Both the position numbers and the translations under genes were made by a program. A DNA stretch of 64,000 nt from Alkalibacillus silvisoli (lineage in GTDB: Bacteria > Bacillota > Bacilli > Bacillales > Alkalibacillaceae): contig NZ_BAAACZ010000018.1 in assembly GCF_039521975.1 (NCBI RefSeq), positions 193,093-257,092 on the forward strand, read 5' to 3'. The notes under the pieces were generated by a model. The model was not told the origin of the DNA and did not search any database. It saw only the letters and a list, made by a program, of their open reading frames with translations. This document shows, in pieces, positions 16,813 to 26,362 of this stretch (position 1 is the first letter of the stretch; every line of letters begins with the position of its first letter).

Positions 16813-18054
16813 ATGGGGAATTTGGCAGAAGTTAGTGGGGAAAGTCATGCACCATTATTTCGAAATCGATCGTTCATTTTATTCTTTTTAACCTTTTTCG
16901 CATCAAGTTTGAGTGTTGCTTTCTTTTTGTTTACAGTAAATTGGTATGTTGTCGATTATTTAAGGTTAGAAGTGATGTTAGGAATTGTTTTTTTCGCAAC
17001 TTCGATTCCTAGGCTATTGTTTATGTTAATTGGTGGTGCAATTGCTGATCGTGTCAACAAAGCGACTGTCATGTTGGTATCTGATTTTACGAAAGCAGTT
17101 TTGTTATTAGCTGTAATCGGCCTGCTAGTTTTTGATTTACTATCGATATGGGTATTAGTCGGCTTAGCGTTTTTGTTTGGTTTGCTGGATGCGTTCTTTT
17201 GGCCTGCTAGTTCATCATTATTCCCAAGTATAGTAGATAGAGAACAACTAACAAGAGCAAACGCAATTGTCCAAACAACACAACGTTCTTCTATTATCGT
17301 AGGGCCATTATTAGCAGGTTTAGTTATTGGGTTTGGAAGTTATGAGTTAATGTTTGGAATAGTTAGCCTAATGTTACTGATTGCTGCAGTGATAGACATG
17401 TTTTTAAGAAGAAATGTAAATAAAGATATCGAATTAGAGCAGGCGTCTATATGGGGTGCTATTACAGACGGTATTCGGTATGTTAAACAATCATCATTTC
17501 TCCTAACGTTAATGCTAACATCTGTTTCGCTAAACTTATTTTTAAGTGGACCGATGCAAGTGGGTTTACCGATTTTCGCTCGTAATGTTCTAGATGGAGA
17601 TGAGTTCACTTATAGCTTATTGAGTGGTTTATTAGGAGTAGGTATGCTAATTGGGGCAATCATAGTTGGAATAATAAATATAAAAAGAAGAAGAGGGCTT
17701 GTCTCGTTAGGGGGCATTATGGCATTAGGGGTGTTTATGGTAAGCTTTAGCTTAACTGGAGAACTTTGGCTTAGCTTATTGTTTATAGGTTTAGTTGGAT
17801 TAACTATGGCAATCATTGATGTACCATTAATTTCTGCTATTCAAGCCCATACTGATGAGGAGTATCTAGGGAGAATGATGAGCTTAATTTCGTTTTCATC
17901 GATGGGCTTATTGCCTGTTTCGTTTTTATTAACTTCAATGTTTATTTCACTAGGGTTTGCGATTGAAGAAATAATATTTGTTGCTTCATGCTGTTTGTTA
18001 ATGGTCGGTTTAATTGTGGTCATTTTCACAAAATCCATTAGACAAATTGATTAA
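16813..18054 (+). CDS. MFS transporter
   Basis: 413 residues with twelve predicted helices. The loop 2-3 motif reads GGAIADRVNKATVM, a close match to the major facilitator signature, and the overall pattern resembles drug-efflux-like MFS proteins of Bacillaceae. Substrate unknown. It directly follows the ArsR-type regulator, which suggests inducible efflux. The start is uncertain: ATG 16813 sits too close to GAGGGG, while TTG 16822 has GGATGGGG at a better distance. Confidence 0.85.
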   Translation: MGNLAEVSGESHAPLFRNRSFILFFLTFFASSLSVAFFLFTVNWYVVDYLRLEVMLGIVFFATSIPRLLFMLIGGAIADRVNKATVMLVSDFTKAVLLLAVIGLLVFDLLSIWVLVGLAFLFGLLDAFFWPASSSLFPSIVDREQLTRANAIVQTTQRSSIIVGPLLAGLVIGFGSYELMFGIVSLMLLIAAVIDMFLRRNVNKDIELEQASIWGAITDGIRYVKQSSFLLTLMLTSVSLNLFLSGPMQVGLPIFARNVLDGDEFTYSLLSGLLGVGMLIGAIIVGIINIKRRRGLVSLGGIMALGVFMVSFSLTGELWLSLLFIGLVGLTMAIIDVPLISAIQAHTDEEYLGRMMSLISFSSMGLLPVSFLLTSMFISLGFAIEEIIFVASCCLLMVGLIVVIFTKSIRQID

Positions 18055-18146
18055 TTAAGATACTTTTGATTAAAACTATACACTAAGGCTGAACTAATAT
18101 ATAATAACAAAGGCAGAAAATTTTAGTTAGAGAATGGAGCGTTTCT

Positions 18147-19976
18147 ATGCAAGAGCACAAAGATATTCGTAACATCGCCATTATTGCGCACGTTGACCAC
18201 GGTAAAACGACATTAGTTGACCAAATGTTACACTACTCTGGTACGTTTCGCGATAATGAAAACGTTGATGAACGTGTGATGGATACGGATGATTTAGAGA
18301 AGGAACGCGGGATTACGATCCTCGCGAAAAATACAGCTATAAATTACGGAGATGCCCGTATTAACATTTTAGATACTCCAGGACACGCCGACTTTGGTGG
18401 TGAAGTTGAGCGTATTATGAAAATGGTAGATGGTGTCTTATTAGTCGTAGACGCGTATGAAGGTTGTATGCCACAGACGCGTTTTGTTTTGAAGAAAGCT
18501 TTAGAGCAAAACTTAAAGCCAATGGTTGTTTTGAATAAAATTGACCGTCCGAATGCCCGTCCTGAGGAAGTCGTTGATGAAGTGTTAGATTTATTTATCG
18601 AGCTTGGTGCTGATGATGAGCAGTTAGAGTTCCCAGTTGCTTATGCTTCAGCATTACAAGGAACTTCAGGGTATGAAGCAGAAGAGCAAAATGAAACGAT
18701 GGATCCGATTTTTGAAACGATCTTAAAGCATATTCCGCAACCAGATAAGCTTAAAGATGAACCACTGCAATTCCAAGTCACGCTACTAGACTATAATGAT
18801 TACGTTGGGCGTATTGGTGTTGGTCGTGTATACCGAGGTAAGATGAAAGTCGGTGACCAAGTCGCTTTAATGAAAAAAGACGGCTCAGTTAAAAATCATC
18901 GTATTACGAAGCTGTTTGGATTTATCGGCTTAAAACGTGTTGAAATTAATGAAGCTGAAGCTGGTGATATTGTAGCGGTTTCTGGTATGGAGGACTTAAA
19001 CGTAGGGGAGACAGTTTGTGATGTGAATGATCCTGACCCACTTCCAATACCAAGAATCGATGAACCGACTTTACAAATGAGGTTTGTTGTTAATAACAGT
19101 CCATTTGCTGGTAAAGAAGGGGACTATATAACAGCAAGAAAAATAGAAGAACGCCTATTAACACAGCTTGAAACAGACGTTAGTTTACGTGTAGAAGAAA
19201 CAGAAACACCTGATGCGTGGATTGTATCAGGACGCGGTGAACTTCATTTATCAATTTTAATTGAAAACATGCGTCGTGAAGGTTATGAGCTACAAATATC
19301 TAAACCGCAAGTTATTATTCAAGAAATTGATGGTGTGAAGTGTGAGCCGTATGAGCGTGTCCAAGTCGATGTTCCAGAAGATTATACAGGTCCAGTTATG
19401 GAATCATTAGGAGCTCGTAAAGGTGAAATGCTTGATATGATTAACCATGGAAACGGTCAAGTAAGATTAGAGTTCAAAGTCCCTTCTCGTGGTTTAATCG
19501 GTTACGCGACAGAATTCATGTCACAAACACGTGGTTATGGGATTATTAACCACTCATTTGATGCTTATGAGCCGGTTGCACAAGGTTCAGTTGGCGGGCG
19601 TCGTCAAGGTGTATTAGTTGCTCAAGAAAAAGGAAAAGCAACACCATATAGTATTATGGCCCTTGAAGACCGTGGCGTGATCTTCATTGAACCTGGAACA
19701 GAGGTTTACGAAGGTATGATTGTTGGTGAACATAATCGTGAGAATGACCTAACAGTTAACATTACGAAAGAAAAAGCTTTAACAAACGTTCGTTCAGCGA
19801 CAAAAGATAATACCGTCACTTTAAAAGGTACTCGTAAATTAACGCTAGAAGAGGCAATCGAGTATTTAGATGACGATGAGTATTGTGAAGTAACACCTGA
19901 GTCGATCCGTTTACGTAAGAAGATCTTAAATAAGAGTGAACGCGAACGCCAACAGAAAAAAGCGAAGTATTCATAA
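18147..19976 (+). CDS. typA: Translational GTPase TypA/BipA
   Basis: 609 residues, normal length. The GTPase domain shows AHVDHGKTTLVDQML, the switch region RGITILAKN, DTPGHADFGGEVERIM and NKIDRPNARP; EF-G-like domains III and V and the TypA-specific C-terminus follow. TypA acts on the 70S ribosome in ribosome assembly and stress adaptation. It is monocistronic by context and ends just before a perfect palindromic terminator. Confidence 0.97.
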   Translation: MQEHKDIRNIAIIAHVDHGKTTLVDQMLHYSGTFRDNENVDERVMDTDDLEKERGITILAKNTAINYGDARINILDTPGHADFGGEVERIMKMVDGVLLVVDAYEGCMPQTRFVLKKALEQNLKPMVVLNKIDRPNARPEEVVDEVLDLFIELGADDEQLEFPVAYASALQGTSGYEAEEQNETMDPIFETILKHIPQPDKLKDEPLQFQVTLLDYNDYVGRIGVGRVYRGKMKVGDQVALMKKDGSVKNHRITKLFGFIGLKRVEINEAEAGDIVAVSGMEDLNVGETVCDVNDPDPLPIPRIDEPTLQMRFVVNNSPFAGKEGDYITARKIEERLLTQLETDVSLRVEETETPDAWIVSGRGELHLSILIENMRREGYELQISKPQVIIQEIDGVKCEPYERVQVDVPEDYTGPVMESLGARKGEMLDMINHGNGQVRLEFKVPSRGLIGYATEFMSQTRGYGIINHSFDAYEPVAQGSVGGRRQGVLVAQEKGKATPYSIMALEDRGVIFIEPGTEVYEGMIVGEHNRENDLTVNITKEKALTNVRSATKDNTVTLKGTRKLTLEEAIEYLDDDEYCEVTPESIRLRKKILNKSERERQQKKAKYS

Positions 19977-19978
19977 TA

Positions 19979-20022
19979 CAAAAAAGAGCTATGAGGCTGA
20001 TCAGCCTCATAGCTCTTTTTTG
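19979..20022 (+). terminator. 44-bp perfect palindromic terminator after typA
   Basis: Every base from 19979 to 20022 pairs with its mirror position: arms AAAAAAGAGCTATGAGGCTG and CAGCCTCATAGCTCTTTTTT around the centre AT. Two bases separate it from the typA stop. The A and T flanks make it a terminator in either direction, and it abuts the tandem repeat directly. Confidence 0.9.
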
Positions 20023-20148
20023 ATCAAAGCGAGAGGCTCAAAAATCAAAGCGAGAGGCTCAAAAATCAAAGCGAGAGGCTCAAAAATCAAAGCGAGAGGC
20101 TCAAAAATCAAAGCGAGAGGCTCAAAAATCAAAGCGAGAGGCTCAAAT
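20023..20148. repeat. Six-copy exact 21-bp tandem repeat
   Basis: Six consecutive 21-bp units with core AAAGCGAGAGGCTCAAAA. Units 1 to 5 are identical and the sixth differs at its last base. There is no spacer between units. The copies read as an open frame on the plus strand (repeating KIKARGS), but only because 21 is a multiple of three; there is no start or ribosome site of its own. Exact identity suggests recent amplification or slippage. Confidence 0.97.
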
Positions 20149-20155
20149 CAAACAT

Positions 20156-20187
20156 AAAAAAGGCTGGCGCAATGCCAGCCTTTTTAA
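20156..20187. terminator. Bidirectional terminator between typA region and the binding-protein gene
   Basis: AGGCTGGC / GCCAGCCT stem with a five-base loop, A run before and T run after, so U-tracts exist on both strands. It lies 11 bp beyond the stop of the minus-strand gene. Confidence 0.88.
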
Positions 20188-20197
20188 TAGTTAAAGA

Positions 20198-21943
20198 TTA
20201 CTCGTTAAGAGTGATATCTTTAAGCTGATAGATACCTAATGCGTCAACTGAGAATCCTTCTACTTCGCTTCTTACACCAGTGATATAGTTTTGGTGGTGA
20301 ACGTAAAGCATAGGAGCTAGATCAGTTAATAGCTCTTGAGCTTCAGTATAGATCTCTTGACGTGCATCTGGATCTGCTTCACGACGACCTTGATCTAATA
20401 GCTCATCTAGCTCATCATCAGCAATGAATGAACGGTTACCAGTAGAGCCGTGTGCGCTAGAGTGGAATAAAGCGTATAGACCATAGTCAGCATCAGCTGT
20501 TACTGTTGACCAACCTAGAATGAACATATCGTGTTCACCGTCAGCTGTACGATCTAGGTAAGTACCCCATTCTAGCTGATTAATTTCTACGTCAATGTCA
20601 AATTCAGATAGAGCATCTTGAACATAAGTTGCAATTTCAACACGTTGCTCATCGTCATTTGTCCATATAGTTGTTTCGAAACCATCACCATATCCAGCTT
20701 CATCAAGTAATTCTTGAGCACGTTCAGGGTCATAGCCTAGACCACTAACGTTCTCGTCATAACCAAAAACGTCTGGAGCTAGTGGTCCTAAGGCTGGTGT
20801 ACCAATGCCTTCATAGATACCTTCGATAATCGCTTCTTGGTCAATTGCTAAGTTAATCGCTTCACGTACTTTTGGATCATCAAATGGTTCTCTTTCAACG
20901 TTGAATGAAACGTAAGATAAACTAACTGATTCTTGTTCGTTTACGAATGTTTCTTCATCTTCGTCAACACGCTCATAGTCAGTGGGCTGAATTGGATCTG
21001 CGATATGAGCATATCCAGTTTCTAGCTCTGCTAGACGTGCACCAATTTCAGGAACTTCTTTGAAAGTTACTGCTCCTGGAAGTGCATTTTCACCCCAGTA
21101 GTCTTCAAAGCGTACTAATGTTGTTTCTTCACCAGTGATACGTTCTTCTAATTCAAAGAACCCAGTACCATATGGATTACTTGCTACATGAGTACCAACA
21201 TACTCAGAGATTTCACCATAAACCTCTTCATACTCTTCTCCGCCTTCAGTGCGTAAGTCATAATACTCTTCAACTGATAAGTCAACATCAGCTTCTTCTA
21301 AAGCCTGCTCATAGTCACTGTTAATCGCTTCTTCACTAATCATACCACCTGCATCATGCGCTAAGTGAGATAGTAAAGGTGCGAATGGGTATTCAGTTGT
21401 AATATGAACTTCATGATCACCTTCAACTGAAATTTCTTCGATCATCTCATACAAGAAATCACGAGGAGATGCTAGTGCAGGGTCCTTCACACGTTCTAAG
21501 TTCGCCTTAACTGAAGATGCAGTGAATTCACTGCCATCGTGGAACTCTACACCTTCTTGTAGTGTGAATGCCCAGGTAGTATCGTCTATTTGCTCCCAAT
21601 CGGTTGCAAGACCTTCAACAATTTCCATATCATCATCTTGCTTAACTAAAGTTTCAAAAATGTTACTACGTACGTTACTTGAAGGAACATCGTTATCGCC
21701 ATGTGGATCTAATGAAACAGCGTCTGAAGAGACTGCAAGAACAATATGGTCTCCATCTGCATCAACGTCAGCATCTAAATCTTCATCTGCGTCGCCTTCA
21801 CCATCACCAGCTTCTTCACCTGCATCTGGATCCTCATCAGTACCAGTATCATCATCACCAGTACCATCACCAGCACAAGCAGCTAAAAACAATGAAAAAA
21901 CTAGCAACACGGCTAATAGCCAAAGTGTCTTATTTGATTTCAT
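20198..21943 (-). CDS. Peptide ABC transporter substrate-binding lipoprotein
   Basis: 581 residues of solute-binding family 5 (OppA/DppA/AppA). The start at 21943 gives a lipoprotein signal (LLVFSLFLAAC) with AAGGGGGT upstream; a longer frame from 22027 has no ribosome site. After the lipobox comes a linker of about 40 residues made almost only of Asp, Glu, Gly and Thr. The family signature region includes LATDWEQIDDTTWAFTLQEG. It binds the peptide outside the membrane and delivers it to the permeases encoded divergently. Which peptides it binds cannot be told from sequence. Confidence 0.9.
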   Translation of the reverse strand: MKSNKTLWLLAVLLVFSLFLAACAGDGTGDDDTGTDEDPDAGEEAGDGEGDADEDLDADVDADGDHIVLAVSSDAVSLDPHGDNDVPSSNVRSNIFETLVKQDDDMEIVEGLATDWEQIDDTTWAFTLQEGVEFHDGSEFTASSVKANLERVKDPALASPRDFLYEMIEEISVEGDHEVHITTEYPFAPLLSHLAHDAGGMISEEAINSDYEQALEEADVDLSVEEYYDLRTEGGEEYEEVYGEISEYVGTHVASNPYGTGFFELEERITGEETTLVRFEDYWGENALPGAVTFKEVPEIGARLAELETGYAHIADPIQPTDYERVDEDEETFVNEQESVSLSYVSFNVEREPFDDPKVREAINLAIDQEAIIEGIYEGIGTPALGPLAPDVFGYDENVSGLGYDPERAQELLDEAGYGDGFETTIWTNDDEQRVEIATYVQDALSEFDIDVEINQLEWGTYLDRTADGEHDMFILGWSTVTADADYGLYALFHSSAHGSTGNRSFIADDELDELLDQGRREADPDARQEIYTEAQELLTDLAPMLYVHHQNYITGVRSEVEGFSVDALGIYQLKDITLNE

Positions 21944-22337
21944 GCTTGTTTTACCCCCTTGGTAATTTATGTTTCGAGCACCCGATTTTTTAGGTAGGCC
22001 CTCAAAAATAATATAAATCATTTTCAAACTATTAGCAAGGTTTTATTTTGTCAAAAATCATAAGCTCCTCTAATAAATAATAATATATATAATGGTAGAA
22101 ATAGTTGTTATAATTTTAGAATTCAATATTGTTAAGCAATTCAGAAAAGACTTAATTTGGAGTAAATTGTTGTAATGTTGAATTTATCCGTTTATGATAG
22201 TTGAGAAAGTAGACTCGATTTAGATTTTTGCCAAAAAACAACAATAAAAAAGCGCTTCCATTTGTGGTAAAATATCTAAAGTCAGAGTTAACTTAAATTT
22301 TCAAAAACTTCTATGTTTTCAAAAAGGGGGTATAACA
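21944..22337. promoter_or_regulatory. Divergent control region of the peptide transporter with a cre-like site
   Basis: 394 bp of AT-rich sequence between the binding-protein gene and the permease operon. At 22247-22261 the minus strand reads ATGGAAGCGCTTTTT, matching 14 of 15 positions of the cre consensus. A TAAAAT at 22268-22273 could be the plus-strand -10, without a good -35. No riboswitch or small gene was recognised here. Confidence 0.35.
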
Positions 22338-23234
22338 GTGACAAATAATCAAGTAGAAAGTAATCAAACGGAGGAAAAGGTAGAAAACCCTAAAGTTAAA
22401 AGTATAAAAGATTTCTACCGCCGTCTTAAAAAGAATAAAGCAGCGCTAATTGGTTTTTACACCATTATCTTAATGATTGTCGTCTCAATTATTGGGCCAT
22501 ACTTCACACCATATGATCCAACTTCTACTAATCTACCAGATCGATTCCAAGGTCCTTCAGCAGAGTATTGGTTTGGGACCGACCATATGGGTAGAGATAT
22601 ATTTAGTAGGATTATTCATGGTATGTCAATGACATTATTTGTAGGTTTTGCTTCTGTTATATTAGGAGCATTAGTAGGTATACCTATTGGAATTGTGTCA
22701 GGTTATTACGGTGGACGTGTTGATAGTATTATTATGCGTTTCATTGATATCTTACTAGCTTTCCCAGGTATTTTACTAGCTTTAGCTATTGTAAGTATTT
22801 TAGGTGGAAGTTTAATTAACGTAACGATTGCAGTAGCAATTTATGCTGTACCTGGTTTTGCACGTATTATACGCGGATCAACTTTAGCTGCTAAAAAACT
22901 AGAGTATGTCGATGCGATTAGGGCCTTAGGTGCTGGTGATAGACGAATTATCTTTAAGCACATTATGCCAAATGTATTATCACCAGTTATTGTAAATGCG
23001 ACGTTGTACATCGCAACGGCTATCTTAACAGCTGCTGGTTTATCCTTCTTAGGAATGGGTGTACAGCCGCCAGATCCTGAGTGGGGAGCGATGTTGAATG
23101 ATGGTAGAGGTTATATGAATGATGCAGTTCATATTACATTCTTCCCAGGTTTATTTATTGTAATTGTAGTATTAGCATTTAACATTTTTGGTGACGGACT
23201 ACGCGATGCGTTAGATCCAAAGATGAAAAAATAG
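22338..23234 (+). CDS. Peptide ABC transporter permease, OppC/DppC type
   Basis: 298 residues with six membrane helices after a 35-residue cytoplasmic tail. The N-terminal OppC_N block (LKKNKAALIGFYTIILMIVV) and the coupling motif region AIRALGAGDRRIIFKHIMPN identify it. It pairs with the next gene to form the membrane channel. GTG start at 22338 behind AAAGGGGG. The gene order C-B-D-F, with the binding protein divergent, differs from the common A-B-C-D-F order. Confidence 0.9.
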   Translation: MTNNQVESNQTEEKVENPKVKSIKDFYRRLKKNKAALIGFYTIILMIVVSIIGPYFTPYDPTSTNLPDRFQGPSAEYWFGTDHMGRDIFSRIIHGMSMTLFVGFASVILGALVGIPIGIVSGYYGGRVDSIIMRFIDILLAFPGILLALAIVSILGGSLINVTIAVAIYAVPGFARIIRGSTLAAKKLEYVDAIRALGAGDRRIIFKHIMPNVLSPVIVNATLYIATAILTAAGLSFLGMGVQPPDPEWGAMLNDGRGYMNDAVHITFFPGLFIVIVVLAFNIFGDGLRDALDPKMKK

Positions 23235-23252
23235 AAAAGGGGTGCAAAGGAG

Positions 23253-24176
23253 ATGACAGTTTTTATTATCCGTCGTTTATTTCAACTGATTCCGGTGTTA
23301 ATAGGTGTTACAATCTTAGTATTCTTAATGATGCACGCAACACCTGGAAACCCCGCGCAACTAATGGCCGGTGAAAATGCACCACCTGAAACAGTTGAAC
23401 TTATTGAAGAAAGGTTAGGTCTTAATGATCCATTGCCTGTACAATATTTTGATTATGTAACAGGTGTCATCCAAGGTGACCTTGGCACCTCTATGCGTTA
23501 TAACACGCCAGTAATTGATGAAGTAGCACCAAGGTTTTTGGTAACAATAGAATTAGCGGTCTATGCGACAATTTTAAGTATTTTCCTTGGATTAATTGCA
23601 GGTATTATTTCTGCTGTTAGACAATACTCTGTTGCAGACGTATCGATTATGATTATTGCATTATTTGGTTTATCCATGCCTAACTTTTGGTTAGGATTAA
23701 TGTTAATGCAATATTTTGCAGTAAACTTAGGTTGGTTTCCACCAACAGGTTGGGGTTCACCTGGGCAAGTCATATTACCAGTAATTACCCTAGGTACAGC
23801 CGGAGCAGCCATAATTGCACGTATGACACGCTCAAGTATGCTTGAAGTTATTTCTCAAGACTATATTAGAACAGCCCGTGCAAAAGGTGTTAAAGAAAGA
23901 ATTATCGTATATAAGCACGCACTTAAAAACGCACTGATTCCAGTAGTAACTGTAATTGGTTTACAATTCGGTGCATTACTAGCAGGTGCGGTATTGACAG
24001 AGGAAGTATTCGCGATTAACGGTTTAGGTCGTTTACTTGTAGACTCCATCAATAACCGTGACTTCCCAGTGGTGCAGGCTTGTATCTTAATTATTTCAGT
24101 AGTATTCGTTGTCGTTAATTTATTAGTCGATATTTCATACAAATTCCTTAACAAGAGAATAGACCTTAACGATTAA
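23253..24176 (+). CDS. Peptide ABC transporter permease, OppB/DppB type
   Basis: 307 residues, six helices. The start MTVFIIRRLFQLIPVLIGVT and the segment DYIRTARAKGVKERIIVYKH (EAA loop that docks on the ATPases) are typical of OppB/DppB. It follows the OppC-type gene by 18 bp in the same operon and should form the heterodimeric pore with it. Confidence 0.9.
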   Translation: MTVFIIRRLFQLIPVLIGVTILVFLMMHATPGNPAQLMAGENAPPETVELIEERLGLNDPLPVQYFDYVTGVIQGDLGTSMRYNTPVIDEVAPRFLVTIELAVYATILSIFLGLIAGIISAVRQYSVADVSIMIIALFGLSMPNFWLGLMLMQYFAVNLGWFPPTGWGSPGQVILPVITLGTAGAAIIARMTRSSMLEVISQDYIRTARAKGVKERIIVYKHALKNALIPVVTVIGLQFGALLAGAVLTEEVFAINGLGRLLVDSINNRDFPVVQACILIISVVFVVVNLLVDISYKFLNKRIDLND

Positions 24177-24200
24177 TAGAAGAAAGTGGGGTGTAGAGAA

Positions 24201-25232
24201 ATGAGTCAAGAATCAATTTTACAAGTAAAAGGTTTAAGAACATCCTTCTTCGTAGGAGGTAATGAAGTAAAAGCAGTTGACGGTGTAACTTTCGATGTTC
24301 CTAAAGGTAAAACGTTAGGCATTGTTGGTGAGTCAGGTTCAGGTAAAAGTATTAGTGCTTTATCAATCCTTCAATTAATTGATTCACCAGGTGAAATCGT
24401 CGACGGTGAAATTAAATTCAAAGGTGAAAACCTATTAGATTATAGCGCAGCTGATATGCGTAAAATTCGTGGTAACCAAATCTCAATGATTTTCCAGGAG
24501 CCAATGACTTCATTGAACCCAGTTTATACAATTGGTCAACAAATTCGTGAAGCACTGAAAATTCACCGTGGTCTTGATAAGAAAGACGGAACTGAAAAAG
24601 CGGTAGAATTATTAGAACTTGTAGGGATTCCGTCTCCAAGACAACGTGTAACACAGTACCCTTTTGAACTTTCAGGGGGAATGCGTCAACGTGTTATGAT
24701 TGCAATGGCTCTAGCGTGTAATCCAGAGCTATTAATCGCAGACGAGCCTACAACAGCTCTAGATGTTACGATCCAAGCACAAATTTTAGAGCTTATTAAA
24801 GAACTTCAAGAAGAGTTGGATATGTCAGTGGTTATGATTACGCACGACTTAGGTGTTGTGGCTGAAACATGTGATTATGTTGCAGTTATGTACTGTGGTA
24901 AGGTTGTTGAATATGCTGATGTCAACACTTTATTCAAGAACCCTAGACACCCATATACGGTAGGTCTATTGAATTCATTACCACGTAGTGACGTCGACCA
25001 AGAGGAATTAATTCCTATTAAAGGGACAGTTCCAGCACCACATGAAATGCCAGATGGTTGTCGATTTGCGCCACGTTGCCCATTTGCAACAGACTTATGC
25101 CACAGCGAATTACCAAACCTTGATGATTTAGGTAAGGGTGAGCAAGTTCGTTGTTGGATCTATACAGATGAATGGGATGGCGATCCGGAGGTGAAAGTGC
25201 ATGAGCCAGAAAAAAGAACTTCTGAAGATTAA
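24201..25232 (+). CDS. oppD: Peptide ABC transporter ATP-binding protein, OppD/DppD type
   Basis: 343 residues. Walker A GESGSGKS, Q-loop FQEPMTSLNP, signature LSGGMRQRV, Walker B LLIADEPTTALD and H-loop MITHDLGVV are intact. The C-terminal oligopeptide/dipeptide domain has the cysteine motif CRFAPRCPFATDLC that can bind an iron-sulphur cluster in relatives. I chose ATG 24201 with GTGGGGTG upstream. It overlaps the next ATPase gene by 32 bp. Confidence 0.93.
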   Translation: MSQESILQVKGLRTSFFVGGNEVKAVDGVTFDVPKGKTLGIVGESGSGKSISALSILQLIDSPGEIVDGEIKFKGENLLDYSAADMRKIRGNQISMIFQEPMTSLNPVYTIGQQIREALKIHRGLDKKDGTEKAVELLELVGIPSPRQRVTQYPFELSGGMRQRVMIAMALACNPELLIADEPTTALDVTIQAQILELIKELQEELDMSVVMITHDLGVVAETCDYVAVMYCGKVVEYADVNTLFKNPRHPYTVGLLNSLPRSDVDQEELIPIKGTVPAPHEMPDGCRFAPRCPFATDLCHSELPNLDDLGKGEQVRCWIYTDEWDGDPEVKVHEPEKRTSED

Positions 25233-26241
25233 TAACCTAAAACAGTATTTCCCAATCAAAGGTGGAGTCTTCGGTCGAACAGTGAATAACGTAAAAGCAG
25301 TTGATGATGTTTCATTTACTATTTATGAAGGTGAAACGGTGAGTGTTGTTGGTGAGTCTGGTTGTGGTAAGTCAACAACAGGCCGTGCGATTTTACGTTT
25401 AGACGACCCGACTGATGGTACCATTGAGTTTGATGGAACGGATTTACTGTCATTAAGTAAGAAAAATATGCGTAAAATGCGAAAAGATTTACAAATTATT
25501 TTCCAAGACCCATACGCATCTTTAAATCCGCGTATGACTGTACGTCAGACATTAAATGAAGCGATGGAAATCCAGAATGTAGTGCCTAAAAATGAACGTA
25601 ATGATCGTATTGCAGAATTAATGGAGACAGTTGGTTTACAACCACACCAAGCTGATCGTTATCCACATGAATTCTCAGGTGGTCAACGTCAACGTGTTGG
25701 TATTGCCCGTGCACTTTCGGTTGATCCGAAGCTAATCGTATGTGACGAAGCAGTATCAGCTTTAGACGTATCGATTCAAGCACAGGTGTTAAACTTATTA
25801 AAGAAATTCCAAAAGGATTGGAACCTAACTTATTTATTCATTGCGCACGACTTAGGTGTTGTACGTCACATCTCAGATCGTATTATTGTGATGTACCTTG
25901 GTAAAATTGTTGAAATGGGTGATACGAAATCAATCTTCGAAAACCCACAACATCCTTATACAAAGGCGTTGTTATCGGCAATTCCAGTACCGGACCCGGA
26001 GAAGAAGACAGAGCGTATCTTCTTACAAGGTGATGTACCTTCACCAATCGACCCACCAAGTGGTTGCCGTTTCCACACAAGATGTCCATTCGCGACAGAA
26101 AAGTGTGCTGAGGAGATACCGGAGTTACGTAATGAAGAATATATGACAGGTGGACACCAAGCAGCTTGCCATTACATTAAGGCAATTGAGTCAGGTGAAC
26201 ATCAGCCGACAAGAGAAACTTCTAAAGTAAGAAACGTATAA
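25201..26241 (+). CDS. oppF: Peptide ABC transporter ATP-binding protein, OppF/DppF type
   Basis: 346 residues. It has the OppF-type opening LKQYFPIKGG, Walker A GESGCGKSTTGR, signature FSGGQRQRVGIARAL, Walker B LIVCDEAVSALD and the C-terminal CRFHTRCPFATEKC motif. With the preceding OppD-type subunit it would form the ATPase heterodimer. Last gene of the four-gene operon; it is followed by a stem-loop. ATG 25201 lies inside the oppD end, behind GGAGGTGAAAGTG. Confidence 0.93.
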   Translation: MSQKKELLKINNLKQYFPIKGGVFGRTVNNVKAVDDVSFTIYEGETVSVVGESGCGKSTTGRAILRLDDPTDGTIEFDGTDLLSLSKKNMRKMRKDLQIIFQDPYASLNPRMTVRQTLNEAMEIQNVVPKNERNDRIAELMETVGLQPHQADRYPHEFSGGQRQRVGIARALSVDPKLIVCDEAVSALDVSIQAQVLNLLKKFQKDWNLTYLFIAHDLGVVRHISDRIIVMYLGKIVEMGDTKSIFENPQHPYTKALLSAIPVPDPEKKTERIFLQGDVPSPIDPPSGCRFHTRCPFATEKCAEEIPELRNEEYMTGGHQAACHYIKAIESGEHQPTRETSKVRNV

Positions 26242-26248
26242 ATAATTC

Positions 26249-26301
26249 TAATAACCCCTAGTTAGTGGACTAAATCAATCGTCACTAATTGGGGGTTATT
26301 A
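26249..26301 (+). terminator. Stem-loop at the end of the opp operon
   Basis: Arms AATAACCCCTAGTTAGTG and CACTAATTGGGGGTTATT around a 15-base loop; the downstream T-tract is poor, so it may work as a weak terminator or as 3' end protection. Confidence 0.65.
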
Positions 26302-26362
26302 TGTTTAATATTATGGCTCTAAAATATTTGTTGGGGTAGAGACACAATTTAGGATGTGGTTA

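Noticed and set aside
20023..20148. Possible CRISPR array
   Set aside because: Units are contiguous with no unique spacers, too short, and no cas genes are present.
19936..20157. Open frame with a KIKARGS repeat
   Set aside because: It starts inside typA and is open only because the 21-bp repeat keeps frame; it crosses a terminator and has no ribosome site.
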